A stretch of 64,000 nt of DNA, from positions 1 to 64,000 of the forward strand of contig NZ_JAJMOY010000006.1 in the NCBI RefSeq assembly GCF_020991415.1, given 5' to 3'. The number at the start of each line of letters is the position of its first letter. The first letter of the stretch is position 1. Made by a program: the position numbers and the translations under genes. The notes beneath the pieces are model-generated. The model ran no database searches, was not told the DNA's origin, and saw only the letters and a program-made list of their open reading frames with translations. Of this stretch, positions 46,689-55,046 are shown one piece after another. This DNA is from Flavobacterium sp. ENC. Lineage in GTDB: Bacteria; Bacteroidota; Bacteroidia; Flavobacteriales; Flavobacteriaceae.

Positions 46689-48422
46689 ATGAAACAGCGA
46701 CAATTCGTTCTCTTAGTAGCCATAACGTTTCTCTTTTCTTTTACAGGAATTGCTGTTAAAGATACCATTACCGGAAAACAGAATGTAAAACCACCTGTTT
46801 TTTCTAATGTTGTGTATCAGGGAAATGATAGTATTTATAAAAATAATCCCTTAAAGCCGGATGAGTTTTATTCTCCCGTTTTACAGGGCTGTTATCCGGA
46901 TCCTGCTATTACCAGAAAGGGCGATGATTATTTTATGGTGTGTTCTTCATTTGCTATGTTTCCGGGCGTACCTGTTTTTCATTCTAAAGATTTAGTGAAT
47001 TGGACAGACCTGGGAGGCGTATTAAATAAAGTCTCCGAATTCAATCCGCACGATACCGGTATAAGCCAGGGGGTATATGCACCGGGAATTACGTATAATC
47101 CTCATAATGACACTTTTTATATGATTGTAACAGCCTTTTCAGGAGGTTTGGGCAATATAATAGTAAAAACAAAAGATCCGATGAAAGGCTGGGGGAGCCC
47201 AATCAAATTAGGTTTTGAAGGAATCGACCCTTGTATTTTTTTTGATGATAACGGCAAAGGCTATATAGTACATAATGACGCTCCGGATAAAGGAAAAGAA
47301 CTGTATCAGGGACATCGTGTTATTAAAGTTTGGGAATATGATCTTGCGAAAGATCAGGTCATTCCTGGAACGGATAAAATTATTGTAGATGGCGGAGTAG
47401 ACCTTTCTAAAAAACCAATCTGGATTGAAGCACCTCATTTGTATAAAAAAGACGGTCATTATTATTTAATGTGTGCTGAAGGAGGTACAGGCGGAAATCA
47501 CAGTGAAGTTATTTTTATCAGTGACAGTCCGAAAGGGCCTTTTAAACCGGCATCAAACAACCCGATTCTGACCCAGAGATATTTTCCGAAAAACAGAAAA
47601 GACAAGGTAGACTGGGCCGGACACGCCGATTTAGTCCTCGGACCTGATAATAAATATTACGGCGTATTTTTAGGCGTTCGTCCGAATGATAAAGACAGGG
47701 TAAATACAGGACGTGAAACTTTTATGCTTCCGGTAGACTGGTCAGGAACTTTTCCGGTTTTTGAAAACGGATTAGTGCCTTTAGAACCAAAAATTAAAAT
47801 GCCAAAAGGTGTTACCGAAAACAAAACAGGCAAAGACGGATTTTTCCCAAATGGAAATTTTACGTTTACCGAAAATTTTACTTCCGATAAATTAGATTAC
47901 AGATGGATCGGACTTCGGGGGCCGCGTGAAAATTTTATTGCGGTAACCAAAAAAGGACTTCAGATTAATCCTTTCGATGTTAATATCAAGGAACTGAAAC
48001 CTACGTCGACACTCTTTTACAGACAAATGCACAACACATTTTCTTTTGCCGCGACCATAGAGTACAAACCAGAATCTGAAAAAGATCTGGCCGGAATTAC
48101 ATGCCTGCAAAACGAGCGTTTTAATTATGTATTTGGCATCACCAAAAAAGGCAAAGACACCTATATTTTGTTAGAAAGAACAGAAAAAGGGCAGTCAAAA
48201 ATAATGGCAAGTGCCAGAATTGAAATCAAAAAAAACATACGTCTTCAGGTAAAAGCCACCGGAGACCGTTACGAATTTAGCTATGCACTAAATGGTACCG
48301 ATTTTCAAAACTTAGGCGAACCGGTTTCAGGCGATATTCTTTCAACCAATATGGCCGGAGGTTTTACAGGAGCTTTGGTGGGATTGTATGCAACAGCTGC
48401 AAATGATGCTCAGCCGCAATAA
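46689..48422 (+). CDS. GH43 beta-xylosidase/arabinofuranosidase with C-terminal sandwich domain
   Basis: 577 residues with an N-terminal signal (hydrophobic QFVLLVAITFLFSFTGIA). Propeller residues are D71 (GCYPDPAI), D180 (GIDPCIFFDD) and E247 (WIEAPHLY). From about 395 a concanavalin-like domain typical of two-domain GH43 enzymes follows (NFTFTENFTSDKLDYRWIGLRG to the end). It probably removes xylose or arabinose in the periplasm. First of five closely spaced enzyme genes downstream of SusCD. Confidence 0.9.
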   Translation: MKQRQFVLLVAITFLFSFTGIAVKDTITGKQNVKPPVFSNVVYQGNDSIYKNNPLKPDEFYSPVLQGCYPDPAITRKGDDYFMVCSSFAMFPGVPVFHSKDLVNWTDLGGVLNKVSEFNPHDTGISQGVYAPGITYNPHNDTFYMIVTAFSGGLGNIIVKTKDPMKGWGSPIKLGFEGIDPCIFFDDNGKGYIVHNDAPDKGKELYQGHRVIKVWEYDLAKDQVIPGTDKIIVDGGVDLSKKPIWIEAPHLYKKDGHYYLMCAEGGTGGNHSEVIFISDSPKGPFKPASNNPILTQRYFPKNRKDKVDWAGHADLVLGPDNKYYGVFLGVRPNDKDRVNTGRETFMLPVDWSGTFPVFENGLVPLEPKIKMPKGVTENKTGKDGFFPNGNFTFTENFTSDKLDYRWIGLRGPRENFIAVTKKGLQINPFDVNIKELKPTSTLFYRQMHNTFSFAATIEYKPESEKDLAGITCLQNERFNYVFGITKKGKDTYILLERTEKGQSKIMASARIEIKKNIRLQVKATGDRYEFSYALNGTDFQNLGEPVSGDILSTNMAGGFTGALVGLYATAANDAQPQ

Positions 48423-48432
48423 AAAATAAAAC

Positions 48433-49671
48433 ATGAAAAAGGAACATTTTAAAGGATTGTTGTTTGTACAAATCTTCTTTTTGGTTTTGTGTTGTGCGTC
48501 CGGTCAGTCGTCGATAATGGCACAGGGCAAATCAAAAACGGAGAATTGGGTCGGAACCTGGGCTTGCGCGCAAATGCTGGTCGAACCCAACAATATGCCG
48601 CCCGCTCCGGGACTTTCAGAAAATACACTTCGACAAATTATCAGGGTTTCTATTGGTGGAAAACGGATGAGATTGCGTTTTTCCAATATTTTCAGCGATC
48701 AGCCAACGGTTTTAAAATCAGTTAGTGTGGCCAATGTTGTCAATGCACCCGGTATTGATCCCAATTCTCAAAAAGAACTTCGTTTTAACGGAAAATCTGA
48801 GATAACCATAAATACGGAGCAGGAAGTTTTTTCAGATGCTTTTGATTTTGAATTACAACCCGGACAGCTTTTGGCGATTACCATCCATTACGGAAATACG
48901 TCGCAAAAAACATCGGGACATCCCGGTTCGCGAACCACTTCTTATATTCTTGAAGGCGATCAGATTCAAAATTCGGCTTTTGATGGCGCCGTAAAAACAG
49001 ATCACTGGTATTCGATTATGGGATTGGACGTCCTGGCCGATAAATGGACTGCGAATATCGTTTGTTTGGGAAATTCCATTACAGACGGCCGAGGCTCAGG
49101 AACCAACAAACAAAATCGCTGGACAGATATTTTATCGGCACGATTATCGGCCAATAAAAAAACAGAAAAAACAGGTGTGTTGAATTTAGGAATTGGAGGA
49201 AATTGTGTTGTGAAAGGCGGATTAGGCCCAACGGCTTTAAATCGTTTTGACAGGGATGTACTATCTCAAAAAGGCACAAAATGGCTCGTAATTCTCGAAG
49301 GCATAAACGATATTGGAGGAATTAAAAATCCCGAAGATGCACCAATAAAAGCGCAGGAACTAATTGAAGCTTATAAACTGATGATTGACAAAGCGCATGC
49401 CAAAGGAATTAAAGTCTACGGCTGTACCATTTTGCCCTTTCAGAAATCATTTTATGATGCTCCTCACAAACAAGAAGCCCGTGATATTGTAAATGCCTGG
49501 ATCAGAAATAGCAAATCCTTTGATGCCGTAATTGATTTTGATAAAGCAATGGTTTCAGAAGAAGGTTCAAAAACAATATCATCTAACCTGCACGACGGCG
49601 ATTTTTTGCATCCAAATGAAGCAGGTTATGTTAAAATGGGAGAAGTTATAGATCTCAATTTATTTAAATAA
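48433..49671 (+). CDS. SGNH/GDSL-family esterase (XynE-like, probable acetyl esterase)
   Basis: 412 residues with a signal peptide. A beta-rich N-terminal half (about 40-200) contains TLRQIIRVSIGGKRMRLRFSN. The SGNH domain has the nucleophile in CLGNSITDGRGS (S215), GIGGN, EGINDIGG and the Asp/His block DGDFLHPNEAGY. Similar proteins in xylan loci remove acetyl groups. It begins 10 bases after the GH43 stop. Substrate specificity is inferred from the neighbourhood. Confidence 0.87.
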   Translation: MKKEHFKGLLFVQIFFLVLCCASGQSSIMAQGKSKTENWVGTWACAQMLVEPNNMPPAPGLSENTLRQIIRVSIGGKRMRLRFSNIFSDQPTVLKSVSVANVVNAPGIDPNSQKELRFNGKSEITINTEQEVFSDAFDFELQPGQLLAITIHYGNTSQKTSGHPGSRTTSYILEGDQIQNSAFDGAVKTDHWYSIMGLDVLADKWTANIVCLGNSITDGRGSGTNKQNRWTDILSARLSANKKTEKTGVLNLGIGGNCVVKGGLGPTALNRFDRDVLSQKGTKWLVILEGINDIGGIKNPEDAPIKAQELIEAYKLMIDKAHAKGIKVYGCTILPFQKSFYDAPHKQEARDIVNAWIRNSKSFDAVIDFDKAMVSEEGSKTISSNLHDGDFLHPNEAGYVKMGEVIDLNLFK

Positions 49672-49730
49672 CAGTTTTGCATATTTGAATTCGGTTAAAA
49701 TGATTTTTTGATAATAAAAACAAATCAACA

Positions 49731-52453
49731 ATGAAATCAATACTTAGATTTTTCGCCTTCACGTTTCTTTTTTCAATAGCACAAAAGGGGTATTCCCAGG
49801 ATTCCAACTTTCATATTTATCTGAGTTTTGGCCAATCCAATATGGAAGGATATGCCAAAATAGAACCACAGGATAAAGTAGGTGTCGACGATCGATTTCA
49901 GGTTTTACAAGCCGTCAATTGTCCTGAACTGAAACGTGATAAAGGAAATTGGTATACCGCCATACCGCCATTGTGCCGTTGCAGTACCGGACTAACGCCG
50001 GTTGATTATTTTGGACGAAATCTGGTAGCCAATCTCCCTAAAAATATAAAAGTTGGCGTAATCAATGTAGCCGTTGGAGGATGCAAAATAGAACTTTTTG
50101 ACAAAGATAAAGCAGCAGAATATGTAGCAACGGCGCCAGACTGGATGAAAGGCATTCTAAAAGAATACGACGGAAATCCATATGCAAGATTGGTCGAACT
50201 GGCAAAAACAGCACAGAAAAAAGGAGTTATTAAAGGCATTTTACTGCATCAGGGAGAATCGAATACAGGAGATACACTTTGGACAAAAAAAGTCAAAATT
50301 GTCTACGATAATTTAATGAAAGATCTAAATCTGGATCCGAAAAAAGTACCGCTGTTATCGGGAGAAACCGTAAACGAAGACCAGAACGGTAAATGTGGCA
50401 GCATGAATAAAATTATTGCGACACTGCCAAAAACGATTCCCAATTCGTATGTTATTTCATCTAAAGGATGTACGGCAGAACCTGACTTTTTGCATTTTAA
50501 TGCCGCAGGTTACAGAGATTTAGGAAGACGTTATGCTGATAAAATGCTTTCGTTATTGGGATATAAATTGGCTGATGGAAAAACGCCCTTTATAGTGCAG
50601 GCTCCCCTTGGTTTTGATCAGTTAAATACCAATATTCCGGCAGGAAAAACAGAAACAATTAGTTATGAGTCTAAAACGGTTGGTTCTACAAGAAAGGCGA
50701 CTGTCTATACGCCTCCGGGATTTAATAAAAAGAAAAAATATCCGGTTTTGTATCTTTTACACGGAATAGGCGGCGATGAAAAAGAATGGCTCAACGGAGG
50801 GAATCCGCAAATTATATTAGACAACCTTTTTGCAGAAGGAAAAATTGAACCCATGATTGTAGTCATGCCAAACGGCAGGGCAATGAAAGACGACAGTGCG
50901 ACCGGAAATATAATGGCGTCCGATAAAGTACAGGCTTTTGCTGTGTTTGAAAAAGATTTACTAAATGATCTGATTCCGTTTATCGAAAAAAAATACCCGG
51001 TTCTGAAGGACAGAGAGGACCGCGCAATCGCCGGATTATCAATGGGCGGCGGACAATCCTTAAATTTCGGATTGGGGAATCTGGATAAATTTGCCTGGGT
51101 TGGCGCTTTCTCAGCAGCTCCCAATACTAAAATGCCCCAAGAATTACTTCCCAATCCAGAAGAGGCAAAAAAGAAATTAAAACTGCTCTGGATTTCCTGC
51201 GGGGATAACGACTGGCTTATCGAAAACAGTAAACGAACGCACGATTATTTGTATAAAAATGATGTGCCTCATATTTATTATATCGAGCCCGGAGTCCACG
51301 ATTTTAAAGTATGGAAAAACGGATTATATATGTTTTCACAGTTTTTGTTTAAACCTGTCGATCAATCCAATTTTGCAGCTTATACCGTTTTGGGTAATCC
51401 TGCACAAACGAATATTCGCACTGCAAAGTATCCTCAAATATTACCGGATAACAAAGTGCTTTTTAAAGTCAACGCTCCCCAAGCTTCAAAAGTACAAATC
51501 GATTTGGGCAAAAAATACGATATGACAAGGGATTCAGAAGGATTTTGGACTGTAACCACAGAGGTAATTAACAAAGGATTTAATTATTATTCCCTGCTGA
51601 TTGATGGTGTTGCTGTCGCAGATCCGTCAAGTCAGACATTTTACGGTATGGGGCGTATGGCAAGCGGTATTGAAATTCCAAATAAAGAAGGAAATTTTTA
51701 TGCTTTAAAAGACGTTCCGCATGGTGACATTCGAATAAATCAATACTTTTCAAAAACAACCAATTCGTGGCGTGAAATGTATGTGTATACACCTCCGGGT
51801 TACGATAATTCGACAGAAAAATATCCTGTTTTATATCTCCTTCATGGCGGAGGCGAGGATCAAACAGGCTGGGCGACGCAGGGGAAAGCAAACTTAATTT
51901 TAGACAATTTAATTGCCGAAAATAAAGCAAAGCCAATGATAATTGCCATGCTTGACGGCAATATGGGAAATACAGGCGGCGTGGCAGGTTTCAATGAAAA
52001 TGCATTGAAAGCTTTTGAAAATGAATTAAAAACCGGAGCGATTCCTTTTGTAGAAAGCAATTTTAAAGTTGTAAAAGATGCTAAAACAGAGCTTTGGCCG
52101 GATTATCAATGGGAGGTTTGCAAACGCTTTATGCGGGCGTTAAAAATTCTGATTTGTTTTCTTATATAGGCGTTTTTAGTTCAGGCTGGTGGGCCAATAA
52201 TACTACTTTATCTGATCCGCAATACGAGTTTATGAAAAATAATGTTGGGACGATTAATGCGAACATCAAAGAATTTTGGATTTCTATGGGCGGCAAAGAA
52301 GATATTGCTTTTGAAAATTGTAAAATAATGATGAAAAAGTTCGATCAGCTCGGAATCAAATATAAATACCGTGAATATCCGGGCGGACATACCTGGCCGG
52401 TTTGGAGGCACGATTTATTTATGTTTGCGCCATTATTGTTTCAGCAGAAATAA
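49731..52453 (+). pseudogene. Three-domain esterase (SASA/CE6-like + CE1-like + CE1-like), frameshifted
   Basis: The frame open from 49731 ends at 52169, but homology continues in the -1 frame to 52453, giving about 907 residues if repaired. Domain 1 (about 24-280) is a sialate-O-acetylesterase/CE6-like SGNH fold (LSFGQSNMEGY, S36; DFLHFNAAGY). Domain 2 (about 300-540) is an esterase-D/CE1-like hydrolase (YLLHGIGGDEKEW; GLSMGGGQS, S437). A CBM48/E-set-like module (about 565-670) is followed by a second CE1-like hydrolase (YLLHGGGEDQTGW). Its GLSMGGLQT motif is reached only after the shift. At 52083-52086, one extra A would give DAKNRALAGLSMGG, the expected family sequence. By family it removes acetyl and feruloyl groups from xylan. 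The shift may be real or a sequencing error. Confidence 0.85.
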
Positions 52454-52494
52454 AGATTTTAAAATAGTAATTGAATTGCATAATAATAAAGTTC

Positions 52495-55017
52495 ATGAAT
52501 ACATTTTCAAAATATAGCCTCTTATTTCTTATCGTTTTTAGTTGTACTTTTTTAAAAGCGCAGTCGTTTGTCACCACTCAAAAAGGGGACAATGTTATGG
52601 TACTGAAAGAGAAATCTTCATCCTTATCCTTTCTGGTTAGTAACGGAACAGATGCCGGTATTTTGCGTGCAATCACTAATTTGCAGTCTGATTTTGAAAA
52701 AGTTACGGGAGAAAAACCGTCGATCTTAAATCAGAAACCAAATTCATCATCACCACTAATTATTATTGGAACAATCGGAACCAATTCTGTTATTGATGAT
52801 TTAGTTAAAGCAAATAAAATCGATGGAAAACAGCTCAAAGGCAAAAATGAAAAATTTAGTATTCAAAACATTAAAAATCCATTCAAAGGAGTAGAAGAGG
52901 CCATCGTAATTGCCGGAAGTGACAAACGCGGAACGATTTACGGCATTTACGAATTATCCAAACAAATTGGCGTTTCGCCCTGGTATTACTGGGCTGATGT
53001 GCCTGTGGAGAAAAAAGACAATCTGTATTTTGTAAAAGGAATTTATAGCGATGGAGAACCTGCCGTAAAATACAGAGGAATTTTTATCAATGACGAAGCG
53101 CCGGCATTAAGCGGCTGGTCGAAAGCAACATTTGGCGGATTTAACAGCAAGTTTTACGAAAAAGTTTTTGAATTACTGCTTCGGCTAAAAGCCAATTATA
53201 TCTGGCCGGCGATGTGGGGAAATGCATTTTATGATGATGATCCCGCCAGCGGACCACTTGCCAATGAAATGGGAATTATCATCGGTACATCGCACCACGA
53301 ACCAATGGCTCTGGCACAAACCGACTGGCACCGGTATATTAAAAAAAATAACCTCCCGAATGTTTGGGATTATAATAAAAATAAAACCGTTCTGGATGAA
53401 TTCTGGAAAGGAGGATTAGAACGCAGCAAAAATTGGGAAAAGCTTATAACGGTAGGAATGCGCGGAGACGGTGATGAAGCCATGAGCGAAGGAACCAACA
53501 TTGCTTTGCTGGAAAATATCGTAAAAGAGCAACGAAAAATTATTGCTGACGTAACGCAAAAAAAGCCTGAAAAAACACCTCAGGTTTGGGCTTTGTATAA
53601 GGAAGTTCAGGATTATTATGATCAGGGAATGCGTGTTCCGGATGATGTGATTTTACTTTTCTGCGATGACAATTGGGGAAATGTGCGCAAGCTTCCAGAC
53701 GTGACAAAACGGTTGCATAAAGGCGGTTACGGCATGTATTATCATTTTGATTATGTGGGAGGTCCAAGAAATTCGAAATGGATCAATATAAGTCCGATAC
53801 AAAGAGTTTGGGAACAGATGAATCTGAGTTACGAACATGGCGTTGATAAAGTCTGGATTGTAAATGTTGGAGATTTAAAGCCAATGGAATTTCCGATCAG
53901 TTTCTTTTTAGAAATGGCGTGGAATCCTAAAAAGTTTAATTCTCAAAATCTTTTTGAATTTACAGAGAAATGGGCTGCAGATCAGTTCGGAACAAAACAT
54001 GCCAAAGAGATCGCAAGACTATTAAATACCTATCCAAAATTTAATCGAAGAGTTACTCCCGAAATGCTCGACAGCAAAACCTACAGTCTGGAAAATTACA
54101 ATGAATTTCAAACGGTTGTCAATGAGTACAAAAATCTGGCGCTCGATGCCTATCGAATTTACAATGAGATTCCAAAGGAATATCAGGATGCTTATTTTCA
54201 ATTGGTTTTGTATCCTATAGATGCCTGCAGTAACCTTTATGAAATGTATTTTGCCCAGGCGAATAACAGAAAGCTGGCGGCAGAGAAAAACATTCTGGCT
54301 AATACTTTTGCAGATCAGGTAAAAAGAAATTTTGAAAGAGATTCTGTACTTCAAAACAAATACAACAATGAAATTTCAGGTGGAAAATGGGCACATATGA
54401 TGGATCAGATGCGAATTGGGTATAAGGCCTGGCATGATACTCCGAAAAACATTTTGCCGGAAATCACTTATGTTTCAGAAAAAGAGCAGCTAGTTTCAAA
54501 GGTATTCGTAGAAAAGGACGGATATGTTTCTATCGAGGCAGAACATTTTTCTAAAGTAAATAATTCAGCTGCCATTCACTGGGAAGTTATTCCTGATTTT
54601 GGAAAAACAAAAAGCGGAATTACGACATTTCTGCAAAATAAATATCCTACTCAGAACGACAATATTTTTGTGGAGTATGAAATTGATTTTACTTCAACAG
54701 GAGAATTTAATCTGGAACTGCTTTTGGCACCAACACTTAATTTCAACAGCAACAAAGGCCTTCGTTATGAGGTTTCTTTTGATGAAGAAAAACCGCAAAC
54801 CATAAATTTTAACGGACATTACCGTGGTGAATTAGGAAAATGGCAGGCCGAACACCTGATTCATTCGGGTACTAAACATACCATTTTGAAACCCGGAATA
54901 CATGTTTTGCGCTTTCGTGTTTTAGATCCCGGAATTGTGCTGCAGAAAATTGTCATTAATACCGGAGGATTAAAGCCGTCTTATCTCGGACCTCCTGAAA
55001 GTAATATTAAATTCTAA
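52495..55017 (+). CDS. GH115 alpha-glucuronidase
   Basis: 840 residues from ATG 52495, which starts a signal peptide ending FLKAQ. An in-frame TTG at 52471 is less likely. The family blocks are clear: GTIYGIYELSKQIGVSPWYYWADVPV split across the entry to the barrel, IWPAMWGNAFYDDDP, GIIIGTSHHEPM, MRGDGDEAMSEG, FCDDNWGNVRKLP and YHFDYVGGPRN. A C-terminal beta-sandwich (about 680-840) carries VSIEAEHFSKVNN. It removes (4-O-methyl)glucuronate from internal xylose units, complementing the chain-end GH67 enzyme. 42 bases after the esterase stop. Confidence 0.93.
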   Translation: MNTFSKYSLLFLIVFSCTFLKAQSFVTTQKGDNVMVLKEKSSSLSFLVSNGTDAGILRAITNLQSDFEKVTGEKPSILNQKPNSSSPLIIIGTIGTNSVIDDLVKANKIDGKQLKGKNEKFSIQNIKNPFKGVEEAIVIAGSDKRGTIYGIYELSKQIGVSPWYYWADVPVEKKDNLYFVKGIYSDGEPAVKYRGIFINDEAPALSGWSKATFGGFNSKFYEKVFELLLRLKANYIWPAMWGNAFYDDDPASGPLANEMGIIIGTSHHEPMALAQTDWHRYIKKNNLPNVWDYNKNKTVLDEFWKGGLERSKNWEKLITVGMRGDGDEAMSEGTNIALLENIVKEQRKIIADVTQKKPEKTPQVWALYKEVQDYYDQGMRVPDDVILLFCDDNWGNVRKLPDVTKRLHKGGYGMYYHFDYVGGPRNSKWINISPIQRVWEQMNLSYEHGVDKVWIVNVGDLKPMEFPISFFLEMAWNPKKFNSQNLFEFTEKWAADQFGTKHAKEIARLLNTYPKFNRRVTPEMLDSKTYSLENYNEFQTVVNEYKNLALDAYRIYNEIPKEYQDAYFQLVLYPIDACSNLYEMYFAQANNRKLAAEKNILANTFADQVKRNFERDSVLQNKYNNEISGGKWAHMMDQMRIGYKAWHDTPKNILPEITYVSEKEQLVSKVFVEKDGYVSIEAEHFSKVNNSAAIHWEVIPDFGKTKSGITTFLQNKYPTQNDNIFVEYEIDFTSTGEFNLELLLAPTLNFNSNKGLRYEVSFDEEKPQTINFNGHYRGELGKWQAEHLIHSGTKHTILKPGIHVLRFRVLDPGIVLQKIVINTGGLKPSYLGPPESNIKF

Positions 55018-55046
55018 ATTTTTAACGGATTAAATTTTAGTAGAAT

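Noticed and set aside
50705..51154. 149-codon minus-strand open frame
   Set aside because: It lies wholly antisense to the well-supported esterase coding region and has no recognisable domain.
52081..52092. Programmed -1 frameshift at CTAAAAC in the esterase gene
   Set aside because: The sequence is not a proper slippery heptamer in the reading frame and no downstream structure was evident. A simple one-base loss in an A run explains it better.
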